Source: Teichococcus oryzae (lineage in GTDB: Bacteria > Pseudomonadota > Alphaproteobacteria > Acetobacterales > Acetobacteraceae). From it: 64,000 bases of DNA. This document shows positions 45,419 to 54,100 of the stretch, piece after piece. The notes below the pieces were generated by a model. It did not search any database, was not told the DNA's origin, and worked only from the letters and a program-made list of their open reading frames with translations. Each line of letters opens with the position of its first letter. Within the stretch, counting starts at the first letter, position 1. The stretch spans positions 60,977-124,976 of the forward strand of contig NZ_VUKA01000008.1 of assembly GCF_008386565.1 (NCBI RefSeq). The letters are read 5' to 3'. The position numbers and the translations under genes were made by a program.

Positions 45419-46795
45419 TCATTCCGATGGCAGCCACACCTTGAAGGTGGTGCCTTCGCCTTCCTGGCTCTCGATATGCAGCTGGCCGCGATGGCGGTTG
45501 ATGATGTGCTTGACGATGGCAAGCCCCAGTCCCGTGCCCCCCGCGCTGCGCGCGCGGGCCTTGTCGATGCGGTAGAAGCGCTCGGTCAGGCGCGGGATGT
45601 GTTCCCGCGCGATGCCCGGCCCGTCATCCGTGACGGCGAACATCACCCCCGGGCGGGCGCCGTCGACCTTTGCCACCGCCAGCCGCACCGTGCCCCCGGC
45701 ATGGCCGTGCCGCACCGCGTTCTCCAGCAGGTTCCGCAGCACCTGGGCCAGTTGCCCGGCATCGGCGGGATGGGCGATGGCGTTTTCCGCCAGATCAAGC
45801 TCCAGCGTGACGTCGCGTTGCGCCAGGATGGGGGCCATGGCCTCCGCCTCGGTGCGGGCCAGTTCGGCCAGGGGTACCCGGCCGGTGGGGGCCTGGTGCT
45901 CGGCCAGCTCGATCCGCGACAGGCCGAGCAGGTCCTCGATCAGCCGGCGCATCCGCTCGGACTGCTCGGCCATGATGGACAGGAACCGGGCGCGGGCTTC
46001 CGGATCGTTTTCCGCCGGGCCGCGCAGGGTTTCGATGAAGCCCATCAGGCTGGCCAACGGGGTGCGCAGCTCATGGCTGGCATTGGCGACGAAATCGGCG
46101 CGCATGCGCTCCACCGCGCGTTCCCGCGTCCGGTCGGACAGCAGGACGATCAGCCGCCCGCCATCGGCCAGCGGCGGGTCGAGGGGGATCACCTGCGCCA
46201 CCAGCTCGCGCGGCACCGGCACCGGCAGGATCAGGTCGGCCGCCTGGCTGGCGCCCTCGGCCAGGGCCCGGTCCACGGCGCCGGCCAGGGCCGGATGGCG
46301 CAGCAGCGCGGCGGTGTCGCCGGCCAGCGGCTCCACCTCCGTGGCGCGAGCGCCGAACAGGGCGCGGGCGGCGGCGTTGGCGCGCAGCGGCGCGCGGTCC
46401 GCGCCCAGCACCAGCAGCGGGTCCGGCAGGCTTTCCAGGATGGCGCCATCGACCCGGCGCATGCGGTTGATCTGGTCCGAGCGCTCGGCCAGGGAGCGTG
46501 ACAGGCGGGCGACGCCATCGGCCACCTCCGCCAGGGTCGGCAGGAAGGGGGAGGGCACCTCGTGCTTGTCCCCGCCCGCCGACCGCCGGAGCACAGCCAC
46601 CAGCCGCGCCACGTCGCGCAGCCAGAAGCGGGACAGTGCGAGGGCGAAGAAGGCAACCAGCGCCATGCAGAGCAGCGCCGGACCGGGAGTGGCATGCCCG
46701 CTGACCGTCAGCAGGGCGAGCAGCCCGAGGGGCACCCCGCCGATCAGCGCCGCCGAGCTCAGCCAGCGGCGCGGCGCCAACTCATCCTGTAGCAT
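45419..46795 (-). CDS. phoR: Phosphate-regulon-type sensor histidine kinase PhoR
   Basis: 458 residues. Two membrane helices (about 13-30 and 38-55), a PAS-like region (DGAILESLPDPLLVLGADRAPL), the phosphoacceptor NASHELRTPLASL with His about 241, and the ATPase domain (NLLENAVRHG, DDGPGIAREHIPRLTERFYR, GTGLGLAIVKHI). The layout and the FVANASHELRTPLASLMGFIETL block are those of PhoR. No phoB, phoU or pst genes lie next to it. It converges on the DUF4130 gene with six bases between. Confidence 0.85.
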   Translation of the reverse strand: MLQDELAPRRWLSSAALIGGVPLGLLALLTVSGHATPGPALLCMALVAFFALALSRFWLRDVARLVAVLRRSAGGDKHEVPSPFLPTLAEVADGVARLSRSLAERSDQINRMRRVDGAILESLPDPLLVLGADRAPLRANAAARALFGARATEVEPLAGDTAALLRHPALAGAVDRALAEGASQAADLILPVPVPRELVAQVIPLDPPLADGGRLIVLLSDRTRERAVERMRADFVANASHELRTPLASLMGFIETLRGPAENDPEARARFLSIMAEQSERMRRLIEDLLGLSRIELAEHQAPTGRVPLAELARTEAEAMAPILAQRDVTLELDLAENAIAHPADAGQLAQVLRNLLENAVRHGHAGGTVRLAVAKVDGARPGVMFAVTDDGPGIAREHIPRLTERFYRIDKARARSAGGTGLGLAIVKHIINRHRGQLHIESQEGEGTTFKVWLPSE

Positions 46796-46881
46796 TTGCG
46801 TGTTCCACCATGGCTGCTCCCCGCCTCATCCTCGTGGGACGGGGCGGGTCTGTCGACCATCGGGGATGACAATGCTGTTGC

Positions 46882-46903
46882 GGGCGGATGACAGCATCCG
46901 CCC
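46882..46903 (-). terminator. Hairpin after the LpoA-like gene
   Basis: Nine-base perfect stem GGGCGGATG / CATCCGCCC with loop ACAG, six bases beyond the stop codon of the minus-strand lipoprotein gene. No U run follows, so termination strength is uncertain. It separates that gene from phoR. Confidence 0.5.
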
Positions 46904-46909
46904 ACCGCT

Positions 46910-48097
46910 TCAGAAGCCGACGCCGCCCGGCAGGTCGGCGGGGGCGACGGTTGCCGGAACGGCGCCCGGCGACAGGGCGTAGACCGCGAGCGCGCGCTGC
47001 ACCTGCCCGCCCGGCGCCAGCCGCAGCGCGCCATCGGCGCCGAGCACCGTTTCGCCCACCGGCATGGCCGGAGGCGCGCCGGGAGACGCGCTGCGCATGG
47101 CGCGGGCGGCCAGCGCCGCGGCGTCATAGGCGACGCCCACCACGCGGGCCGGACGGGTGCCGAAGGCGGCCTCGTAGCGGCTGTCGAACTGCATGCGCGC
47201 CGCCGGGTCCGGCCCGGGGAACCAGGCGCCGGCCAGGGCGGGCTGCTGCGTCAGGCTCTCATCGCTGCCCCACAGCGCATGGCCGGCGAGGCGCAGCGGC
47301 GGCACCGCCGCCCCGGCGGCAACCAGCCCGGCGGCGAAATCCCGCGCCCGCGCGCCGCTTTCGCCCAGGATCAGCATCTCGACCCGGCTTTCCTCCGGGC
47401 CGGCATCCGGAACGGCGCCGATCCGCTGCGCCACCTCACGCGCCATCAGGCTGGGCTGGGCGGCGGCCGGATACAGCTCCACCGCCGGGGCCGCGAGGCC
47501 GAGGTCGCGGGCCGCGCCGCGCAGCGCGGCGGCCATCTGCCGGCCCAGCGCATTGTCCGGCGCCGCCAGGCCGAAGCGGCGGACACCGGCCTCATGAGCG
47601 GCGCCGGCGACGCGGCGCACCTGCTGTTCCAGCGTCAGGCCCAGAGGCCAGACATTGGTGGCGGCCTGGCTGGCGTCATTGGTGAAGGGCAGCACCGGGA
47701 TGCCGGCGGCACGGGCAGGCCCGGCGACGGCCGCGGTTTCGGAGCCGGTCAGCGGGCCCACGATCACCCGTGCTCCTTCGGCGATGGCGCGGCGGGCGGC
47801 ATCCGCGGCGCCGGCCGCGCTGCCGCCGGTGTCGCGCGGCACGAATTCGAAGCCGGGGCCGCCCTGCTCGAACAGGGCGAGCTGGGCGGCATTCAGCAAT
47901 TCAGGGCCAAGCGCGGCCTGGGGGCCGGACAGTGGCAGCAGCAGCGCCACTTTCTCGCGCGGCGGCTGCGGCGGCTGGGCCGGCAGGCCGCCATAGCCGG
48001 CGGCGGGCGGATAGGACGGGCCGGAGACTTGCGGCGCACAGGCCGACAGCGCCACAACGGCACTGAACGCCAGCGCCGCCAGCCCCCGGCGTGGCAT
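46910..48097 (-). CDS. LpoA-like penicillin-binding-protein activator lipoprotein
   Basis: 395 residues. Lipoprotein signal with ALSAC (cysteine about 20), then KVALLLPLSGPQAALGPELLNAAQLALFEQG, a periplasmic-binding-protein type 1 fold as in the C-terminal domain of LpoA/YraM and in branched-chain amino acid receptors. RVIVGPLTGSETAAVA and LPFTNDASQAA support the former. It lacks the helical TPR-like N-terminal domain of E. coli LpoA. Divergent from rsmI with 32 bases between starts, the same arrangement as yraM/yraL in E. coli. No clear Shine-Dalgarno. Confidence 0.82.
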   Translation of the reverse strand: MPRRGLAALAFSAVVALSACAPQVSGPSYPPAAGYGGLPAQPPQPPREKVALLLPLSGPQAALGPELLNAAQLALFEQGGPGFEFVPRDTGGSAAGAADAARRAIAEGARVIVGPLTGSETAAVAGPARAAGIPVLPFTNDASQAATNVWPLGLTLEQQVRRVAGAAHEAGVRRFGLAAPDNALGRQMAAALRGAARDLGLAAPAVELYPAAAQPSLMAREVAQRIGAVPDAGPEESRVEMLILGESGARARDFAAGLVAAGAAVPPLRLAGHALWGSDESLTQQPALAGAWFPGPDPAARMQFDSRYEAAFGTRPARVVGVAYDAAALAARAMRSASPGAPPAMPVGETVLGADGALRLAPGGQVQRALAVYALSPGAVPATVAPADLPGGVGF

Positions 48098-48129
48098 CGC
48101 CGGTGAAGAAGGGGAAGGGGGTTCGGCCC

Positions 48130-49104
48130 ATGCAGAGCGACGAGCGGGAAACACCAAAACAAACCTCCCCCAGGGACAATGGCCCGGACAATGGTCCAGA
48201 ACAGGAAAACGGACCGGACGCGGGGCAACCCGACACCGGGCAGCCCGACAACGGCAGGGAACCGGGGCTGACGCTGGTGGCGACGCCGATCGGCAACCTC
48301 GGCGATCTTGCCCCCCGCGCCGTGGCCGTGCTGCGCGCGGCGGATGCGGTGTTGTGCGAGGACACCAGGGTAACCGCTCCGATGCTGTTGCGACACGGCA
48401 TATCCGCACGGCTCGTGCCACTGCACGAGCACAATGAGGACACCGCGGCCCCCCGGCTGGTTGCACGGATGCAGGCCGGAGACAAGCTCGCGCTGGTTTC
48501 CGACGCTGGCACGCCGCTGATGAGCGATCCCGGCTACCGCCTGGTGCGCGCCGCCATCGCCGAAGGCATCACCGTCTCGGCCGTGCCCGGCCCGAATGCC
48601 GCGGTGATGGCGCTGACCCTGTCGGGGCTGCCGCCGCACCCCTTCCTGTTCCACGGCTTCCTGCCCCCGCGCGCCGCCGCCCGCGCCGCCGAGCTGGCCA
48701 AGTTGCGCGCCGCCGAGCGGGCGGGGCTGGCCGCGACCCTGATCTTCTACGAGGCGCCGCATCGCCTGGCCGAAACGCTGGCGGCGCTGGCGGACGCGCT
48801 GGGCCCGCGCCCAGCGGCGGTGACGCGCGAGCTGACCAAGCGCTTCGAGGAGGTGCGGCGCGGCACCCTGGCCGAGCTGGCGGCGCATTACGCGAACCAC
48901 GCGCCACGTGGCGAGATCGCTCTCGTGGTGGCCCCCCCTGGCGACGAAGCGCCGGAAGCGGAGGCCGGGCTGGATGATCGCCTGCGCGCCGCCCTGGCGT
49001 CGGGGGAAAGCTTGCGCGATGCCGCGGCACTCGTGGCCGCCGCGACCGGCCTGCCGCGCAAGCAGGTTTATGCCCGCGCCCTTGAACTGCGCGCGATTAC
49101 GTGA
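48130..49104 (+). CDS. rsmI: 16S rRNA (cytidine-1402 2'-O) methyltransferase RsmI
   Basis: 324 residues. LVATPIGNLGDLAPRAVAVLRAADAVLCEDTR, LVSDAGTPLMSDPGYRLVR, AVPGPNAAVMALTLSGLP, FYEAPHRLAETL and AVTRELTKRFEEV are the tetrapyrrole-methylase-type RsmI blocks. The ~45 residues in front are a low-complexity hydrophilic run of Asp/Asn/Gly/Pro/Gln repeats (DNGP, GQPDT units) not part of the enzyme. ATG 48130 follows a purine-rich AAGGGGG; a GTG at 48091 is in frame but overlaps the divergent gene. Confidence 0.94.
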   Translation: MQSDERETPKQTSPRDNGPDNGPEQENGPDAGQPDTGQPDNGREPGLTLVATPIGNLGDLAPRAVAVLRAADAVLCEDTRVTAPMLLRHGISARLVPLHEHNEDTAAPRLVARMQAGDKLALVSDAGTPLMSDPGYRLVRAAIAEGITVSAVPGPNAAVMALTLSGLPPHPFLFHGFLPPRAAARAAELAKLRAAERAGLAATLIFYEAPHRLAETLAALADALGPRPAAVTRELTKRFEEVRRGTLAELAAHYANHAPRGEIALVVAPPGDEAPEAEAGLDDRLRAALASGESLRDAAALVAAATGLPRKQVYARALELRAIT

Positions 49105-49194
49105 GGCAGGCTTGCCTGCGCCACCAACCCCCGGTAGCAGATTGATCTGGACCCCTGGCCACAATGCCGCGGGGATGGCCGAAAAAGAGGTCCC

Positions 49195-50313
49195 ATGGCC
49201 GAAGCTCTGCAACCGATCGAAGTGCCGATCATCATCTTTTCCTTCGACCGGGCTGCCTATCTGCAGCGCTTCTGCGAATCGCTGAAGGCCCAGCAAGGTG
49301 TCAGCCTCGACGAGCGCCGCATCTTCCTGCTGCAGGATGGCCCGATTTCCCGGCGTTCGGGCGTGCGCTACGCCGAGGACGCGGCAATGGCGGACAGCGT
49401 CGCCGCCTTCCGCGCCGTGTTCCCGGAAGGCCAGGTCCTGGCGTCGGCGGAGAATCTGGGCATCGCCTTCAACATCCGCCGCGGCGAAACGCTGGCCTTC
49501 GAAACGCTGGGCGCCGAGACAGCCTATTTCTTCGAGGACGACCTTGAGCTTGGCCCGTCCTACCTGCTGATGATGGAGCGGCTGCGCGCCTTGCTGGCGC
49601 CGTTTCCGGAGGTCGGCTATTTCGCCGCCTATGGCGATCATCGCGCCAGGCCCGATCCCGATCGCGTCCGCATCGTGCCGCTCGACCATCACTGGGGCTT
49701 CGCGCTGCGGCGCGGCCCGTGGAAGCGGCTGCAGGAATGGCTGGCGCCTTACTTCTCCATCATGGAGAAGACCGACTACCAGAGCCGCAACCACATCGGC
49801 GTTTATCGCTGGCTGGAAGGGCGGGCGATGGCGATCGACAAATCCTCGCAGGATGCGATGAAGGCGCTGGCCTGCGCCGATCTCGGCATCGCCCGCGTGA
49901 TGACCGACATGACCTTTGCCCGCTACATCGGCGAGAAGGGCGCCTCCTTCAACGAGCGGCGCTTCCGCGAGATGGGCTATGACCGCATGGTGCCGGTGGA
50001 GCGCGGCGATCTGCCCGTCGAGCCGCCGACGGCCGACAGCATCCGCGCGATCCTGGCCGGCCAGCAGGCGCATTTCCGCAATTTCCGCGAGCGCGAGTTC
50101 GATGGCTTCCTGCGGCGCTACAGCGCCCGCAACTGGGATGCCGACCGTCCGGCGACGCGCGAGGAGCTGGACAGTCTTTACGCGCTGCTGCTCGACCGCC
50201 TGCCGGAAGGCGAGCACATCTACGAGCAATATGTCGGCAAGGCGCCTGTGCGGCGCCTGCGCGACATCATGATCAACAGCCGCGAATTCCGCGGCCGGAC
50301 GCTGAAGACCTGA
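49195..50313 (+). CDS. GT-A-type glycosyltransferase-like protein with DUF4214-like tail
   Basis: 372 residues. VPIIIFSFDRAAYLQRFCESLKAQ and IFLLQDGP look like the start of a GT-A nucleotide-sugar fold; AYFFEDDLELG would be the DxD metal site. The last ~45 residues (LYALLLDRLPEGEHIYEQYV, then RRLRDIMINSREF) resemble one DUF4214/phycobilisome-linker-like repeat found in surface and S-layer-linked proteins. No signal or membrane segment. ATG 49195 follows AAAGAGG. Monocistronic between rsmI and a convergent gene. Acceptor unknown; possibly protein or surface glycan modification. Confidence 0.7.
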   Translation: MAEALQPIEVPIIIFSFDRAAYLQRFCESLKAQQGVSLDERRIFLLQDGPISRRSGVRYAEDAAMADSVAAFRAVFPEGQVLASAENLGIAFNIRRGETLAFETLGAETAYFFEDDLELGPSYLLMMERLRALLAPFPEVGYFAAYGDHRARPDPDRVRIVPLDHHWGFALRRGPWKRLQEWLAPYFSIMEKTDYQSRNHIGVYRWLEGRAMAIDKSSQDAMKALACADLGIARVMTDMTFARYIGEKGASFNERRFREMGYDRMVPVERGDLPVEPPTADSIRAILAGQQAHFRNFREREFDGFLRRYSARNWDADRPATREELDSLYALLLDRLPEGEHIYEQYVGKAPVRRLRDIMINSREFRGRTLKT

Positions 50314-50320
50314 GCGGCCA

Positions 50321-50340
50321 GGGCGGGCCGGTGCCCGCCC
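50321..50340 (+). terminator. GC hairpin after the glycosyltransferase gene
   Basis: Seven-base stem GGGCGGG / CCCGCCC around CCGGTG, eight bases after the stop; no T run. Lies in the 148-base convergent gap before the PfpI-like gene, in which I see nothing else. Confidence 0.4.
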
Positions 50341-50461
50341 ATCGGGGCTCGAGCAGATCCCGATCGGGCGGGATGGCATGATCGGGTGAAGATGCTCAAC
50401 AGAGCAAAGAGCCAGAGTATTTGAAGTGAGCCAGTGCGAACGGAAAATGCTTTAGCGGGAA

Positions 50462-51049
50462 TCAGGCGGCGCGGCGGTCGCCATGGTTGCCTTCGCGCAC
50501 TTCCTCGACAATCTTGGCCACAAAGGCATCCAGATCGGCCGGGGAGCGGCTGGTGACGATGCCCTTGTCGGCGACCACCTCCTGATCGAGCCAGTCGGCT
50601 CCGGCATTCACCACATCGGTCCGGATCGACTGGAAGGAGGTCATGCGCCGGCCCTTGGCCAGCCCCGCCTCCACCAGGATCCAGGGGCCGTGGCAGATGG
50701 CGGCCACCACCTTGCCCTGGGCGGCGAAATCCCCGACCAGCGACAGGACGGCGTTGTTTGTGCGGAGATGGTCCGGGTTCAGCACCCCGCCCGGCAGGAT
50801 GACGGCATCGTATTCGTCCGCGCGGGCGTCCTTGAGGGAACGGTCCACCGGAACCGTCTGGCCCCAGTCCTCGGGCTGCTTCTGGCCATCCCACCCCCTG
50901 ATGACGCCGGGCTCGCGGGTTTTCTCCGGCGCCGCGACATGGACGGTGGCGCCCTGCTCGCGCAGCTTCCGCAGCGGAACCGTCAATTCCTTTTCCTCGA
51001 AGCCATCGGTGGCGACGATCAGGATCCTGGCCTGCTGAACATCAGGCAT
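50462..51049 (-). CDS. DJ-1/PfpI-family protein (YhbO-like)
   Basis: 195 residues. ILIVATDGFEEKELTVPLRKLREQGA opens the flavodoxin-like fold with the conserved Glu (about 18-19); AVILPGGVLNPDHLR is followed by the nucleophile elbow AAICHGPWILVEAG with Cys about 119 and His 120. Family members act as deglycases, glyoxalases or general stress proteins. ATG 51049 has GGAGTG upstream. Stands alone between a convergent and a co-directional gene. Confidence 0.9.
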   Translation of the reverse strand: MPDVQQARILIVATDGFEEKELTVPLRKLREQGATVHVAAPEKTREPGVIRGWDGQKQPEDWGQTVPVDRSLKDARADEYDAVILPGGVLNPDHLRTNNAVLSLVGDFAAQGKVVAAICHGPWILVEAGLAKGRRMTSFQSIRTDVVNAGADWLDQEVVADKGIVTSRSPADLDAFVAKIVEEVREGNHGDRRAA

Positions 51050-51170
51050 GGCGTCACTCCTGTTTTAGGTGTGCCGCTTCAACGCCCCGCCCGGCAAGGA
51101 GTTCCCCGCCGGTGCCACGGACATGGCCGGGCGGCACCGGGCGCGACCCCGGCCCGCCCGGCATCCCGGC

Positions 51171-54100
51171 TCAGCCGAGCCGCAGCAATTCCCGCACCGC
51201 CACCGTGGCGGCGGCCAGGTCGGGGCGCGACACCGCTTCCTGGGCGATGCGGGCCGCGGCTTCCCCTTCAGGCAGTTCGCCGCGCAGGCAGAGCATGGCC
51301 AGCCGGGCCTGCACCGCCGCGACATCGTCCAGCAGCGCGGCCCGGGCCCGGGTGGCGAAGGGGCCGGTGGCCGGCGCGGCGGCAACGGCTTGCCGCAGGG
51401 CCGGAAGGTGGAACTGCGCGCCTGCCGCATCCCAGGCCTCGGCGGCGCGGGCGGGTGGCACGGCGGCGGCTTCGGCCAGGCGCACAATGGCGGGGGCGGC
51501 CTGCAGCGCCGGGGCAACCGCCAGAAGCTGCGCCACCGAGATGGGCAGGCCATCGCCGGCGGCGGCCCTGCTGCCCGTGGGAAGGGTGGCCAGCAGCGCG
51601 TCCGTGCCGGGGCGCAGCCGCTCCAGCGCCTCGTTCAGCGGGTGGCGCAGCTCCGGCCCGCCCAGCAGCTCCCGCGCCGTGGCGCCAAGCAGTTGGCGGA
51701 TGGCCAGCAGGGCGGAGCGCCGGGCCTCCGGCGTGGCCTCGCGCGCGGCGTCGGCGGCGTCGGCGGCTTCCTCCAGCCGCAGCAACCGGCTGGCCAGGAT
51801 GGCGGCGCGCGCCGCCTCGGCCGGGCCGGTGCCCGCCGCCAGCTCGGCCAGGGCGGCGGGGCCGAGGCGGTTGGCGACCTCGTTGGCCAGCATGGTGGCC
51901 AGCAATTCACGCCGCAGCCGGTGGCGCGCGATAAAGGAAGTGAAGTCGCGCCGCAGGGCGGTGGGGAAATACCCTTCCAGCAGCGGCAGCAGCGCCGGAT
52001 CGTCCGGCAGGTCGCTGTGCTCGATTGCTTCCGTCAGCCACAGCTTGGCCACGGGCAGCAGCGCCGCCAGCTCCGGCCGGGTGAGCGGCTGCCCGGCGGC
52101 GATGCGGTCGCTGATGGCGGCGGCGTCGGGCAGGGTCGCGACGGCGCGGTCCAGCAGCCCGGCCTGCTCCAGCCGCACCATCAGCGCGGCGTGGGCGGGC
52201 AGGGCGGCGGCGCCGGCCGCGGCTTCCAGGGTAATGGCCAGGGATTGCTGCGCGTTGTCGCGCAGCACCAGCGCCGCGACCTCCTCTGTCATGGCGGCCA
52301 GCAGCGTGTCGCGCTGCTGCCGGGTCAGGGCACCCGCGGCCTCGGCATCGGCCAGCAGGATCTTGATGTTGACCTCGTGATCCGAGGTCGAGACGCCGGC
52401 CGAATTGTCCAGCGCGTCGGTGTTCAGCCGCACGCCTTCCCCGCCGGCGCCCAGGCCCGCCGCCTCAATGCGGCCGGCCTGGGTCACGGCGAGGTTGGCG
52501 CCCTCGCCGAGGATGCGGGCGCCCACTTCCCGCCCGTCGATGCGGATGGCGTCATTGGCGCGGTCGCCCGCCTCGGCCTGGGATTCGGTGGAGGCTTTGA
52601 TGTAGGTGCCGATGCCGCCGAAATACAGCAGGTCGACCCTGGCGCGCAGGATGGCCTGCATGACGGTGGCAGGGTCTGGCTTTTCCGCCTCGATGCCCAG
52701 CAGGGCGCGGGCCTTGTCGGACAGCGGCACGCTGCGGGCGTTGCGCGGATACACGCCACCGCCCGCGCTGATCTTCGCCGCGTCGTAATCCGCCCAGGAG
52801 GAGCGTGGCAGCGCGAACAGCCGGGCGCGTTCCTCGTAGCTGGTGGCCGGGTCGGGATCGGGGTCGATGAAGATGTGGCGGTGGTCGAAGGCGGCGAGCA
52901 GCCTTGTCTGGCGCGACACCAGCAGCCCGTTGCCGAACACGTCGCCCGACATGTCGCCGACGCCGACCATGGAGAAGGGGGTGGCCTGGATGTCGTGGCC
53001 CTGTTCGGCGAAGTGGCGGGCGATCATCACCCAGGCGCCCTTGGCGGTGATGCCCATCGCCTTGTGGTCATAGCCCTGGCTGCCGCCGGAAGCGAAGGCG
53101 TCGTCCAGCCAGAAGCCGTGTTCCTGCGCCAGCCGGTTGGCGATGTCGCTGAAGGTCGCCGTGCCCTTGTCGGCGGCGGCGACGATGTACGGGTCGTCGC
53201 CATCCCGGCGCACCACCCGCTCGGGCGGCACCACGGCGCCGTCCTTCAAATTGTCCGTCACGTCCAACATGGCGCGGATCAGCGTGCTGTAGGCGGCGAC
53301 GCCGGTGGCCATGAAGGCTTCCCGGTCGGAGGCGGGGGGCACATGGCCCTTCAGCACGAAGCCGCCCTTGGCGCCGGTGGGCACGATCACGACGTTCTTC
53401 AGCCGCTGCGCCTTCATCAGGCCCAGGATCTCGGTGCGGAAATCCTCGCGCCGGTCGCTCCAGCGGATGCCGCCACGCGCCACCGGGCCGGCGCGCAGGT
53501 GGCATCCTTCCATGTGCGGAGCATGGACGAAGATCTCGCGCCAGGGGCGCGGCAGCGGCATCGGGCCGGCCGCGGCGCTGTCGATCTTCAAGGCCAGATA
53601 GGGCTTGTTCTGGAAGAAGTTGGTGCGCAGCACGGCATCCAGCGCAGTGCGCAGCCGGGCCAGGATGCGGTCGGTGTCGGGGTCCTCGATGGCGTCCATC
53701 AAGGCTGCCCATTCGGCCTCGATCCGCGCCTCATCGGCGGCAGTGGCCTGGGTCGGATCGAAGCGGGCGTTGAACAGGTCCACCAGCAGGCGCGCGGCGC
53801 GCGGCTCGGCGTTCAGCGCCCCCTCCACCGAGTTCTGCGAGAAGGCGAAGCCCAGCTGCTTCACCCAGCGGAACAGGGCGCGCAGCAGCCAGGCTTCCCG
53901 CCAGGACAGCCCGGCGCGCGGCACCAGCCGGTTGAAGCCGTCCACCTCGGCCTGGCCGGATTGCAGCGCTTCCAGCGCGTCCAGCAGGGCGGGGAAGCGT
54001 GTCTCGGGCAGGGCGGTGCCGGCTTCCAGGCTGAAAACATGCAGCACCGCGACGATCCGGTCGCCCTGGCGGAGATGGTAGGGCTGCTCCTCGGTGGCGC

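Noticed and set aside
48130-48270. CRISPR-like or satellite repeat
   Set aside because: Repeats are imperfect, short and in frame with RsmI; low-complexity coding sequence.
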